From an uncultured Collinsella sp. (GTDB lineage Bacteria; Actinomycetota; Coriobacteriia; Coriobacteriales; Coriobacteriaceae): DNA of 64,000 nucleotides. Positions 41,051 through 49,961 of this stretch are shown piece after piece. The notes under the pieces were generated by a model, which was not told where the DNA came from, ran no database searches, and worked only from the letters and a program-made list of their open reading frames with translations. Location of the stretch: assembly GCA_934646815.1 (NCBI GenBank), contig CAKUEW010000004.1:1-64000 (forward strand), written 5' to 3'. The position numbers were made by a program, and so were the translations under genes. Position 1 is the first letter of the stretch. The number at the start of each line of letters is the position of its first letter.

Positions 41051-42112
41051 CTAATCTTCGGCGTTGTACCCAAAGCGGCGGATCTGGGCCTCGTCATCGC
41101 GCCAGCCGGCCTTGACCTTCACGTCCAGCTCCAAAAAGACCTGGGTGCCAAAGATGCGCTCGAGGTCGCGGCGGGCATCGATGCCGATATGCTTGATCAT
41201 CTCGCCGCCCTTGCCGATGATGATGCCCTTTTGGCCCTCGCGCTCGACGTAGATGGTCGCATGCACGCGCAGCACCTTCTTGGTCTGCTCGAGCGCATCG
41301 CAGATCACGCCCACGGAGTGCGGAATCTCATCACGGGTCCGGCGCAGGACCTTCTCGCGCACAAACTCGGCCACAAGCGTCTCATCGGAGGCGTCGGTAC
41401 CCATGTCCTCGGGGAACCAGCGCGGGCCTTCGGGCAAAAAGTGCGCGACGGTCTCGATAAACGCATCGACGTTAAAGTTCTTCACCGACGATGTCACGAT
41501 CTCGTCGTCATACTCCATGAGCTCGTGTGCGGCCTTGAGCTGCTCCATCACCTGGGCAGGATCTGCCTCGTCGGCCTTGGTGAGCACCAGGACCTTCTTG
41601 CAGCGGGCGTTCTTCACACGCTCGGCAACCCAAGCGTCTCCCCTGCCGATGGGCTTGGTGGCGTCGATCAAAAACGCGACGACATCCACGTCGTTCAGTT
41701 CGAACAGCGCACTCTTGTTGAGCTCGGAACCCAGGCCGTCCTTGGGCTTGTGGATACCCGGGGTATCGACAAAGACGAGCTGGTAGCCGGGGCGATTGAC
41801 CACGGCACGCATGCGGCGGCGAGTCGTCTGCGCGACCGGCGAGGTAATGGCAACCTTTTTGCCGTAGCAGGCGTTGAGCAGCGTGGACTTGCCGGCATTG
41901 GGGCGGCCGACCAGGGCCACGAAGCCGCTGCGGAAGCCGGGCTCAACGTCGCCAAAGCCCACGGGGCTATCGTACGCGTCGCACATCGCGTCGAGCTCTT
42001 CGTCGCTCATGCCCTCAAACGGGTCGAACTCCTCAAGCTCCTCGGCATCGTCGATCGTCTCCAGAGACTCATCGTCCAATAATTCATCGGCGGGCTGCAT
42101 GTTGTCGGACAT
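41051..42112 (-). CDS. era: GTPase Era
   Basis: Ribosome-assembly GTPase binding the 3' end of 16S rRNA, 353 residues (usually about 300). G1 GRPNAGKST, G2/G3 with DTPGIHKP, G4 LTKAD and the C-terminal KH domain (REGQKGIIIGKGGEMIKHIGIDARRDLE) are intact. The surplus is an acidic N-terminal extension of about 62 residues (DELLDDESLETIDDAEELEE) before the G domain. It starts 13 bases after dgkA, in the chain phoH-ybeY-dgkA-era-recO. Confidence 0.95.
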   Translation of the reverse strand: MSDNMQPADELLDDESLETIDDAEELEEFDPFEGMSDEELDAMCDAYDSPVGFGDVEPGFRSGFVALVGRPNAGKSTLLNACYGKKVAITSPVAQTTRRRMRAVVNRPGYQLVFVDTPGIHKPKDGLGSELNKSALFELNDVDVVAFLIDATKPIGRGDAWVAERVKNARCKKVLVLTKADEADPAQVMEQLKAAHELMEYDDEIVTSSVKNFNVDAFIETVAHFLPEGPRWFPEDMGTDASDETLVAEFVREKVLRRTRDEIPHSVGVICDALEQTKKVLRVHATIYVEREGQKGIIIGKGGEMIKHIGIDARRDLERIFGTQVFLELDVKVKAGWRDDEAQIRRFGYNAED

Positions 42113-42124
42113 GAGGTCCCCTTT

Positions 42125-42502
42125 CTAAATAAAGCCGAGCGCGTGGGCAAAGACCAGCAGGCCCACAATCGCGGCGGTAACGGAAAGAACGTATACGGAG
42201 GCGGCGGCGATATCCTTCGCGCGCTTGGCTAGCGGATGGAGCTCTTGCGTGGCCAGGTCGACGATTGCCTCCATGGCGGTATTGCACAGCTCGCCATGAA
42301 TCACCAAGCCGCAGCAGATGATGACCGTGCCCCACTCGGCAATGTTGAGCCCCACGATGCAGCCGGCAATGACGGTGCATACGCCCGCCACCAGCATGAC
42401 CTTAATGTTTCGCTCGGTCTTAACGGCGGTGACGAAGCCCTCCATGGCGTAGGAGAACGACTTTAAAAAGGACGGATGGTCCTTGTTCGATCCGGGAATC
42501 AT
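42125..42502 (-). CDS. dgkA: Diacylglycerol/undecaprenol kinase family protein
   Basis: Small membrane kinase of 125 residues with three helices. The family signature is ELCNTAMEAIVDL, followed by HPLAKRAKDIAAASV. In Gram-positives this family (DgkA/UdpK) phosphorylates undecaprenol, and that is the likely substrate here. Between ybeY and era, a very common position. Confidence 0.92.
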   Translation of the reverse strand: MIPGSNKDHPSFLKSFSYAMEGFVTAVKTERNIKVMLVAGVCTVIAGCIVGLNIAEWGTVIICCGLVIHGELCNTAMEAIVDLATQELHPLAKRAKDIAAASVYVLSVTAAIVGLLVFAHALGFI

Positions 42503-42511
42503 AGACGGCTC

Positions 42512-43021
42512 CTAGTCGTGGGCGTGGTTTGTGATGGGGCCGACATGCACCTGCTTGGGGTCCTCGCCGCGCTCGAGCGCAAGATCGCGCAAGATCGCAT
42601 CCTCGCGGGCCTCCATAAGCTCGGCCTCGTCGTCCTCGATATGGTCGTAGCCCAGCAAATGAAGCATGCCGTGCACAAGCATCAGGCGGCACTCGTCGGC
42701 AGGACTGTTGCCAAAGCCGGGCGCCTGGCGGGCGATAACCTGCGGCGCCAGGATAATATCACCGAGCTCCAACGTCTCATCGGCGGGAATGTCCTCGTCA
42801 AACGCCGAGTCGCACTCAAACGAGAGCACGTCGGTGGTGCGATCGATGCCACGCCACTCGTGGTTGAGCTCGTGCATCTCGTCCTCGTCGACATACGAAA
42901 GCGAAATCTCGACCTCGCGCTCCACACCCTCGGCGGCAAGCACGACCGCGCAGATGTGCTCCACCTCGGGCGCTTCGAGCAGCGTATCGAGCTCGGCATC
43001 GTTGCTGATCAATACACTCAA
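42512..43021 (-). CDS. ybeY: Endoribonuclease YbeY
   Basis: Zinc-dependent RNase in 16S rRNA 3' maturation and ribosome quality control, 169 residues. The metal motif H-x3-H-x5-H is present in LVHGMLHLLGYDHIEDDEAELM, and TDVLSFECD is the family signature. The TTG start at 43021 overlaps the phoH stop by 4 bases and has GGAGC upstream, indicating coupled translation. Confidence 0.94.
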   Translation of the reverse strand: MSVLISNDAELDTLLEAPEVEHICAVVLAAEGVEREVEISLSYVDEDEMHELNHEWRGIDRTTDVLSFECDSAFDEDIPADETLELGDIILAPQVIARQAPGFGNSPADECRLMLVHGMLHLLGYDHIEDDEAELMEAREDAILRDLALERGEDPKQVHVGPITNHAHD

Positions 43022-44004
43022 CGGGGCTCCTTTCGATCGCGTGCGCGCTGCTCGCGCGCATCGTCGTATGCATCATAGGCCTCGACGATCCTGCCCACCA
43101 GGGCATGGCGCACCACGTCGGCACGCTCTAGACGTGCAAACGCCACATCGTCCACATCGCCCAAAATCTTCTCGACATCGGAGAGCCCGCCGCGCCGGCC
43201 GATAAGGTCGCGCTGGCTCAGGTCGCCGGTAATCACGAACTTGGAGTTAAAGCCCAGGCGGGTCAGAAACATCTTCATCTGCTCGGGCGTGGTATTTTGA
43301 GCCTCGTCGAGCACCACGAAGGCGTCGCTCAGCGTACGGCCGCGCATATAGGCAAGCGGGGCAATCTCAATCACGCCGCGCTCCATAAGTTCATCGGTGC
43401 GCTCGCGATCCATCATGTCAAAAAGGGCATCGTAGAGCGGTCGCATGTACGGGTCGATCTTTTCCTCGAGGGTGCCAGGCAAAAAGCCCAGGTTCTCCCC
43501 CGCCTCGACGACCGGTCGCGTCAAGATCAGACGTCCGACCTCATGACGCTTAAGCGCCGCCACGGCAAGCGCCATGGCCAGGTAGGTCTTACCGGTACCG
43601 GCAGGACCCAAACCAAACGTGATGGTATGCGAGCGGATGGCATCAACATAACGTTTTTGGCCGAGCGTCTTGGGGCGGATGGCACGGCCGCGATACGACA
43701 GCAACACATCATCGCGAAGCGACGAAGCGTCGTGCTCGCCGTCGCGCAGCACGGCCAGGCATCGCGAGACATCGTCGGCAGACAGGGTACGACCCGCCGC
43801 TGCCTCTCGAAAGGCATGTTCGAAAAAGCGCGCAACGAACTCGACCTCATCCGGATCGCCGCTCACGGCAATCTGGTCGCCACGCGCGACCAGATGAGCG
43901 CGCGTCAGGCCCTCGAGCGCACGAAGGACACCGTCACCGGCACCCAGCACTCGCGAAGGGTCAATCCCCTCGGGAACGGTAAGTCTAATCTTCGAGGCTT
44001 CCAT
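43018..44004 (-). CDS. phoH: PhoH-like ATPase
   Basis: Cytoplasmic ATPase of the PhoH family, 328 residues. P-loop GPAGTGKTYLAMALAV, then RPVVEAGENLGFLPGTLEEKIDPYMRPLYDAL and VLDEAQNTTPEQMKMFLTRLG, all hallmarks. The ATG at 44004 has GGGAGGT 5 bases upstream. It overlaps the end of mtaB by 20 bases and the start of ybeY by 4. PhoH proteins are thought to be RNA helicases or RNases partnered with YbeY, but their role is not settled. Confidence 0.93.
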   Translation of the reverse strand: MEASKIRLTVPEGIDPSRVLGAGDGVLRALEGLTRAHLVARGDQIAVSGDPDEVEFVARFFEHAFREAAAGRTLSADDVSRCLAVLRDGEHDASSLRDDVLLSYRGRAIRPKTLGQKRYVDAIRSHTITFGLGPAGTGKTYLAMALAVAALKRHEVGRLILTRPVVEAGENLGFLPGTLEEKIDPYMRPLYDALFDMMDRERTDELMERGVIEIAPLAYMRGRTLSDAFVVLDEAQNTTPEQMKMFLTRLGFNSKFVITGDLSQRDLIGRRGGLSDVEKILGDVDDVAFARLERADVVRHALVGRIVEAYDAYDDAREQRARDRKEPR

Positions 44005-45277
44005 GGACCTCCCTGCGCGCATGAACTAAGCCGGACTCATCGACTCCGATGATAGCAACATCAAGCAGGCACGGTGCCGAAAGACCGCAGCTATCGTCCA
44101 GACGGGCGTGATGGAACGAGCCGAGCGTCAGGTTGTCACCGTATTCGAGCACGGCCCGCTCAACCGTTCCCACGCGGCGACGGGCATCGGCAATGGCAAG
44201 CTCCTGGGCTGCCGCACGCATGCGGCGGCTGCGCTCGGCCATGACCTCGGGCGCCACCTGGTCGGGCATATCGGCCGCCAGGGTGCCGGGGCGCTTGCTG
44301 TAGCGAAAGACGTGCATGCGCGAAAAGCCCACGCGGCGGCACAGCGCCAGCGACTCCTCGAACTCCTGGTCCGTCTCACCGGGAAAACCGACGATAACGT
44401 CGCACGAAAGCGAGGCCTGCGGCAGAATCTCACGAATCATGCGCACGGTGCCCTCAAAGGACTCTGTACTATAGGGGCGCCCCATGCGATGCAGGGTCGC
44501 CGTGCAGCCCGATTGCACGGGCAGGTGTAAAAACGGGGCGATACGCTGCGGATAGCGCGCCATGACGCGCAGCAGGCGCTCCGAGATATCCATGGGCTCC
44601 ACCGAGGAAATGCGCACGTGGGGAATCGAGGTGCGTTGCATGATGATCTCGAGCAGCTCGTCGATCTCCACATGATCATCGGTCGCGCTCTTGCCGTCGT
44701 AGGCACCCAGGTTCACACCGGTCAGGACGACCTCGGGCACGCCGGCCTGCTGCGCCTCACGCACCTGCTCGAGCACAGACTCGACGGGCACGGAGCGCTC
44801 CGGACCGCGAGCCTTCCACACGATGCAGTAGGTGCAGCGGTGATTGCAGCCGTCTTGGATTTTCACGCCCAAGCGCGATCGCCCGAGCGCATCGACCACG
44901 TCGCCGTCGCTGCAGGCGGCAACATGGTCGGACTCAACGCCCAGCACTTCGCAGACGCGCTCGGCGACGTCGATCTTGGACGGCTCGGCAATCACGCGAT
45001 CCGAAAGCTCCAGGAGCTCCTCGGGGTGCAGGTTGACCACGCAGCCGGTCACGACCACATAGGGCTCGCCGGGATGACCCAGCGCGTGGCGCACGGCCTT
45101 ACGGGTCTTGGCCTCGGCCTCACCTGTCACGGCACAGGTATTGATAACGATCAGGTCGGCGTCTTGGGGCTCTACCATCGTAAAGCCCAGGCGCATCAAA
45201 TCGGCGGTAATACGGTCGGATTCAACCCGGTTGACACGGCAGCCCAGGTTGACGACGGAAATATGGGGTGCGAGCAC
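43985..45277 (-). CDS. mtaB: tRNA t6A37 methylthiotransferase MtaB
   Basis: Radical-SAM enzyme converting t6A37 to ms2t6A37 in ANN-decoding tRNAs, 430 residues. N-terminal cluster Cys are in NLGCRVNRVESDRI, NTCAVTGEAEAKTRK and VTGCVVNL. The radical-SAM motif is DGCNHRCTYCIVWKARG. VKIQDGCNHRC plus the EAEAKTRK pattern distinguishes MtaB from MiaB and RimO. A C-terminal TRAM-like region ends the protein. It starts 9 bases after dnaJ. Confidence 0.92.
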   Translation of the reverse strand: MLAPHISVVNLGCRVNRVESDRITADLMRLGFTMVEPQDADLIVINTCAVTGEAEAKTRKAVRHALGHPGEPYVVVTGCVVNLHPEELLELSDRVIAEPSKIDVAERVCEVLGVESDHVAACSDGDVVDALGRSRLGVKIQDGCNHRCTYCIVWKARGPERSVPVESVLEQVREAQQAGVPEVVLTGVNLGAYDGKSATDDHVEIDELLEIIMQRTSIPHVRISSVEPMDISERLLRVMARYPQRIAPFLHLPVQSGCTATLHRMGRPYSTESFEGTVRMIREILPQASLSCDVIVGFPGETDQEFEESLALCRRVGFSRMHVFRYSKRPGTLAADMPDQVAPEVMAERSRRMRAAAQELAIADARRRVGTVERAVLEYGDNLTLGSFHHARLDDSCGLSAPCLLDVAIIGVDESGLVHARREVHGSLED

Positions 45278-45286
45278 GCGGGCTCC

Positions 45287-46435
45287 TTAATCGAGGATGT
45301 CGTCGAAGGCAGTCTTGATACGGTCGGCAACCGACTTCTTGCCGGGCGCGACCTCGTCGCCCGTCTCGGCGGCAAAGGCCTCGAGCAGCTCGCGGCCCTT
45401 GGACGAAAGGCTGGTGGGAACGACCACGCGCAACTGCACGACCAGACGACCGCGCGAGCCGCCACCGCCAATACGCGGCATACCAAAGTTGTTGACGTTC
45501 ACGGTGTCGCCGTACTGCGTGCCGGCGGGAACGGTCACTTTCACAAGCTCGTCGGGCATAATACCCTCAACCTCGATCTCGCAGCCAAGCGCCGCCTGCG
45601 CGATCGAGATATCACTCACCAGGTACAGGTCGTCGCCGTTGCGCTTAAAGCGATCATGGTCGGCAACATGCACGTTGACGATCAGATCGCCCGAAGGCTC
45701 ACCGCGAAGGCCCGCCTCGCCAAAACCGCTCACACGCAGCTGACGGCCCGTGGAAACGCCGGCGGGAATATCGATGTCGATCTTTTCGTGTGAAGGGGTA
45801 CGGCCCTGACCGCCGCAGGTATCGCAGGGATGGTCGATAACCGTGCCCTCGCCATGGCAATCGGGGCAAGGCGAGGAAGACTGGACCTGGCCCAAAAACG
45901 AGCGCTGGACCGTGGTGACATAGCCCGTGCCATGGCAGCGGCCGCACTGCTTTTCGGTCGCGCCCTCGGCCTTTCCGGTGCCGCTGCAGTCTTCGCAGGG
46001 CGCCAGGCGATCGTAGCTGATCGTCTTTTTACAGCCGAGCGCGGCCTCCTCGAGGGTCACCGAAAGCGAAATGGCCATGTCGCGGCCGCGGCGACGCTCG
46101 CGGCGACCGCGGGTGCTACCGCCGGCTCCGCCGCCAAAGAACGACGAGAACAGGTCGTCCATACCCATGCCGCCAAAGATATCGCTAATGTCGACATAGC
46201 CCGAGCCGCCAGGGCCATCGGCCGTGCCATAGCGGTCATAATTTGCACGCTTCTGCTCGTCGGAAAGAACAGAATAGGCCTCGTTGAGCTCTTTGAACTT
46301 GGCCTCGGCCTCGGGGTCGTCCGAAACGTCCGGGTGTACGGTACGGGCTTTCTTTAGAAACGCACGTTTAATTGTCCGCGCGTCGGCGTCCTTGTCGACG
46401 CCAAGTACCTCGTAGTAATCCCTATTTTCCGACAC
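45287..46435 (-). CDS. dnaJ: Chaperone protein DnaJ
   Basis: Hsp70 co-chaperone, 382 residues. The J domain has HPD in ARTVHPDVSDD. A Gly-rich segment (GGMGMDDLFSSFFGGGAGG) follows, then the zinc domain with four Cys-x2-Cys-x-Gly-x-Gly repeats (CEDCSGTG, CGRCHGTG, CPDCHGEG, CDTCGGQG). The C-terminal substrate-binding domains are complete. The GTG at 46435 has AAGGA 7 bases upstream; upstream sequence is unlike the family. A second, modified J protein is encoded immediately upstream. Confidence 0.94.
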   Translation of the reverse strand: MSENRDYYEVLGVDKDADARTIKRAFLKKARTVHPDVSDDPEAEAKFKELNEAYSVLSDEQKRANYDRYGTADGPGGSGYVDISDIFGGMGMDDLFSSFFGGGAGGSTRGRRERRRGRDMAISLSVTLEEAALGCKKTISYDRLAPCEDCSGTGKAEGATEKQCGRCHGTGYVTTVQRSFLGQVQSSSPCPDCHGEGTVIDHPCDTCGGQGRTPSHEKIDIDIPAGVSTGRQLRVSGFGEAGLRGEPSGDLIVNVHVADHDRFKRNGDDLYLVSDISIAQAALGCEIEVEGIMPDELVKVTVPAGTQYGDTVNVNNFGMPRIGGGGSRGRLVVQLRVVVPTSLSSKGRELLEAFAAETGDEVAPGKKSVADRIKTAFDDILD

Positions 46436-46516
46436 GACCGAATCCTTCCGACTTTCATTATTGTCACAGTGCGTCCTATACCCAAGCTGGGCCGGCCGCA
46501 AACAGAGGGTTTGATG

Positions 46517-47620
46517 TTATTGCATTCCGTAGGGCGAAAGCATGGCTCGCTGAGAGCAGCTTGCGAACCATACCGACACGAGCGCGAACATAAAGCCGTT
46601 GGCAAAACCGTTGACAAATTGCATCGCGCCGCGCTTCCACCACAGCAGGCTGCGGTGCAGCACGCCATCCGAGAGCACCATGAACAGGCCCATGGCAAAC
46701 GGGATAAAGCACATCATGGCAAAGGCCGAAAACACGCCCGAGATGGCCGACAGCACCAAAAACGGAGCGATGATACCCATAAGGTAAAAACCGGTGCGGG
46801 CCTTGCCCTCCAGGCGCTCGGCCTCCACATGGGCGCGGCCGACCAGGTCGCCGCCCGAAGCCCCATTGGTGCCGGCGTGGCCCATATTGGGAATGCGCAC
46901 CTCGTCACCGTCGTGCGTGCCGGCGGGAAACTCAATCGTCTGCTCAGTCGTCACGCGCGTACGGCCGCTGCCGCCGCAATCGGGGCATGGGTCAGCCACG
47001 ACCTTGCCCGAGCCGCCGCACTCGGGACACACCGACTGGAACGTGCCCGCACCGAACAGGAAGGACAGGTCGACGTCGATATGTCCACGGCCGCCGCAGC
47101 TCGGGCAGGTGTGAGCATGCTCGGACGAGACGGAGCCCGAGCCGCCGCAATGCCCGCAGGTATCGAAGTGGGCGTAGCGCACGGTCTTGCGCGCGCCCTC
47201 CTTGGCTTCCTTGGCGTCGAGCTTAATATCGACGACCACGTTGGCGCCGTTCTCGGGGTTGTAGGCGGCCTGGCCGCGACGCGGCTGGCCCCACGCGCCA
47301 CCAAAGGGAAAGCCGCCCTCAAACGGATTGCCGTAGCCCGCGCTGCCGGCATAGCCGCCGCCATAGGGCGAAGCGGTCGGAGCGCCGGCAAAGGGGTTAC
47401 CCGAGCGCATGGCGTCGTAACGAGCGCGCTTTTGCTCGTCCGAAAGCACGGCATAGGCCTCAGAAACCTCTTTAAACTTTTCCTCGGCATCCGGCTCTTT
47501 ATTCACATCCGGGTGAAGCTTGCGCGCCTTCTGCTGGAAGGCCTTTTGGATATCACGCGAGGTGGCGTCCTTGGAAACGCCCAGAATCTCGTAGTAATCT
47601 TTTTCGTTCATCGTCGCCAT
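46517..47620 (-). CDS. DnaJ-like protein with C-terminal membrane helices
   Basis: A 367-residue J protein. The N-terminal J domain has HPD ([11 protein letters not shown]), followed by a Gly/Phe-rich linker and the four-repeat zinc domain ([32 protein letters not shown]). The first C-terminal beta domain is only partly present, to about residue 265. The second is replaced by three hydrophobic segments (about residues 277-296, 297-317 and 331-354). This would tether the J and zinc domains to the membrane. The ATG at 47620 has GGAGG 9 bases upstream. Paralogous with the canonical DnaJ downstream. Function of the membrane form is unknown. Confidence 0.85.
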   Translation of the reverse strand: MATMNEKDYYEILGVSKDATSRDIQKAFQQKARKLHPDVNKEPDAEEKFKEVSEAYAVLSDEQKRARYDAMRSGNPFAGAPTASPYGGGYAGSAGYGNPFEGGFPFGGAWGQPRRGQAAYNPENGANVVVDIKLDAKEAKEGARKTVRYAHFDTCGHCGGSGSVSSEHAHTCPSCGGRGHIDVDLSFLFGAGTFQSVCPECGGSGKVVADPCPDCGGSGRTRVTTEQTIEFPAGTHDGDEVRIPNMGHAGTNGASGGDLVGRAHVEAERLEGKARTGFYLMGIIAPFLVLSAISGVFSAFAMMCFIPFAMGLFMVLSDGVLHRSLLWWKRGAMQFVNGFANGFMFALVSVWFASCSQRAMLSPYGMQ

Positions 47621-47678
47621 GCGCGGCAACCTCCTGCTCACAGCAGCGTATATATTTCGGTAATTCTACCCGAGCGGC

Positions 47679-48911
47679 CTAAGCTAGACTCCAAAACAGC
47701 TCGAACAGAACATTTCCATCGAGCCAGCCCAGGTGCGTGGGCGCCAAACGGGCACAGATGCGACCGGCGACAACGTCGCTCGAGACAATGGGGCCCGGCA
47801 AGCATTCGCCGCCTTCGGGAATCCAGGTCGCAAGCCCCAGCTCGAGGGAGCGATCGCAGGCAGCGACCAACTCGCTCGCCGGAATGACCTCTGCGGCGCG
47901 AACCAACAAGTCCGGCGCGATGCCCTGCGTCATACGGCATCCGAGCATCAGGTCCTCGGCAGCCGCCTCGCGCCGACTTAGCAACTCGGCATCAAAGGAG
48001 GTTGCCGCATCATCGCGCTGCACTAGACGCACGCGATACGCCGAACCGCGCGCGGGCACCCCGGGAAAGAGTCCCGCCAGACGATCAAAATCCTCGGCAT
48101 CGAGCATACCAGCAGCGGAACGGCCCAGACCCAAATAGCCTTGGCCGGTCCAGTAAGCGATATTGTGGACGCATTCGTGCCCCTCGAGCGCATAGCTCGC
48201 CACCTCGTACGGATGATAGCCCGCGGCGGTCAGGCGCTCGCGTGCCGCATCCATGCACGCAGCCTGAAAATCTTCACTGGGCTCGAGCGACTCGTCGCGG
48301 CACGCCATGCGATAGAGCGGCGTGCCCTCCTCAAGGGTGAGCGGATAGACCGACACGTGATGAGGCCCCACGGCTAGCACACCATCGAGCGTTCGCCGCC
48401 AACTCTCTTGCGACTGGCCGGGCAGTCCGCACATAAGGTCGCACGATACGTCAAGGTCGGCGTCCTTAACGGTGGCAATCGCTGCGAGGGCACGATCGGC
48501 ATCGTGGATACGACCAATAGCGACAAGCTCGGCATTATCGAGGGTTTGTACACCCAGCGAAATACGGGTAACGCCAGCCTGAGCAAGTGCGGCAGCGAGC
48601 CCGGCCGTCAACGACTCGGGGTTGGCCTCGCAGGTAAACTCAACAGGATGGCACCAATCGCCGATGCGACACGCGAGCTCCACCAGGCGCTCCCCCGCCA
48701 GCGACGGCGTGCCGCCGCCAACGTAGACAGTACGGATCTGTTCGAGCGCGCCGGCGCTACCGCACGCATCGATTCGCGCGTACAGCTGCTCAAAATACGC
48801 ATCGAGCGCAGCGTCCAGATCACACGCAGCGAAACTGCGCGAGTCGAAATCGCAGTAGCGGCACTTTTGAGCGCAAAACGGCACGTGCACATACAGCGCG
48901 GTAACGGCCAC
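47679..48911 (-). CDS. hemW: Radical-SAM heme chaperone HemW (coproporphyrinogen oxidase-like)
   Basis: Radical-SAM protein of 410 residues. ALYVHVPFCAQKCRYCDFDS holds the CxxxCxxC motif, with VYVGGGTPSLAGERL and SLGVQTLDNAEL. HemW lacks the oxygen-independent HemN activity and hands heme to acceptor proteins; the final Cys after the motif (CRYCDF) is Phe-Asp rather than the HemN C-x-C, supporting HemW. The GTG at 48911 has GGAGG upstream, two bases after dusB stops. It stands upstream of the dnaJ pair, a common order in Gram-positives. Confidence 0.9.
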   Translation of the reverse strand: MAVTALYVHVPFCAQKCRYCDFDSRSFAACDLDAALDAYFEQLYARIDACGSAGALEQIRTVYVGGGTPSLAGERLVELACRIGDWCHPVEFTCEANPESLTAGLAAALAQAGVTRISLGVQTLDNAELVAIGRIHDADRALAAIATVKDADLDVSCDLMCGLPGQSQESWRRTLDGVLAVGPHHVSVYPLTLEEGTPLYRMACRDESLEPSEDFQAACMDAARERLTAAGYHPYEVASYALEGHECVHNIAYWTGQGYLGLGRSAAGMLDAEDFDRLAGLFPGVPARGSAYRVRLVQRDDAATSFDAELLSRREAAAEDLMLGCRMTQGIAPDLLVRAAEVIPASELVAACDRSLELGLATWIPEGGECLPGPIVSSDVVAGRICARLAPTHLGWLDGNVLFELFWSLA

Positions 48912-48913
48912 CC

Positions 48914-49957
48914 TTACGCCTCCAGCGGATGCGGAGGCACGGGCTCGCCCACGGCAAGTGCCGCCTCGCAAACCACCACATCGCGCTCAATCTCGTCGAC
49001 AAGCGCCATAAACTCCTCGTAGGTGGAGCAGCGCACCACCTGGGCGCGCCATGCAGCGGCATGGGGCATGCCCTTTAAATACCAGCTCGCGTAGGTGCGG
49101 GCGCGCGACATAAGCGGCAGCAGCTCGTGCGTCAGCGTCAGGTGCTCGCGCAGGGCATCCAAGCGCTCGATAGAGCTGCGAACCGGCACCGGGGTGCCGT
49201 CGAGCACAAGCGCACGGGCATCGCCAAAGACCCACGGGTTGCCGTAAATGCCACGTGCGATAAACACCGCGCTGGCACCCGAGCTGCGCAGATGCTCGGC
49301 CGCATCCTCGGCGCAGAACACATCGCCCGAACCGATGACGGGAATCTCCACGGCGGCTGCAACCTCGTCGACGACTGACCAGTCGGCCTGGCCCGTGTAG
49401 AGCTGCGTGGCGCAACGGCCGTGCACCGCCACCGCGGCGGCACCGGCACCCTCGAGCATCCGGGCAAACGTCGCGGCATTGCGATCATCGGCATAAAAAC
49501 CCTTGCGAATCTTCACCGTCACGGGCACATGCGCCGCGCCCACCGCCGCCTCGACGATCTTCTCGGCTAGATCGGGCGTACGCATAAGCGCCGAGCCCTC
49601 GCCCTTGGTGACAACCTTACGGGCGGGACAGGCCATATTGATGTCGATAAGCGACAGGCGGTCGCCCACGCGCTCCTCGACGGCAGCGACGGCACTCGCA
49701 AACTGATTGGGCTTGGAGCCAAAGAGCTGCACGCAAATTTGGGACTCTTCGTCTGCCGGCAACACCAGGCGCCACGTCTTGTTACTGGCATAGGCAAGGC
49801 CCGCCACGCTCACCATCTCGCTGTAGGCGAGTTGCGCGCCACGGCGTCGGCACATAATGCGATAGGCGGGGTCGGTCACACCGGCCATGGGGGCCATAAG
49901 GAACGGCTGCTCGGCATACGCGCCCAGCAGCCGTTGGCTATATTCGGAAAGCGCCAT
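48914..49957 (-). CDS. dusB: tRNA-dihydrouridine synthase
   Basis: FMN enzyme reducing uridines in the tRNA D loop, 347 residues. Family motifs are [58 protein letters not shown] with the catalytic Cys, [19 protein letters not shown] and [12 protein letters not shown]. The ATG at 49957 lies four bases after the lepA stop. DusB-type is the best guess among Dus subfamilies. Confidence 0.93.
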   Translation of the reverse strand: MALSEYSQRLLGAYAEQPFLMAPMAGVTDPAYRIMCRRRGAQLAYSEMVSVAGLAYASNKTWRLVLPADEESQICVQLFGSKPNQFASAVAAVEERVGDRLSLIDINMACPARKVVTKGEGSALMRTPDLAEKIVEAAVGAAHVPVTVKIRKGFYADDRNAATFARMLEGAGAAAVAVHGRCATQLYTGQADWSVVDEVAAAVEIPVIGSGDVFCAEDAAEHLRSSGASAVFIARGIYGNPWVFGDARALVLDGTPVPVRSSIERLDALREHLTLTHELLPLMSRARTYASWYLKGMPHAAAWRAQVVRCSTYEEFMALVDEIERDVVVCEAALAVGEPVPPHPLEA

Positions 49958-49961
49958 AGAC

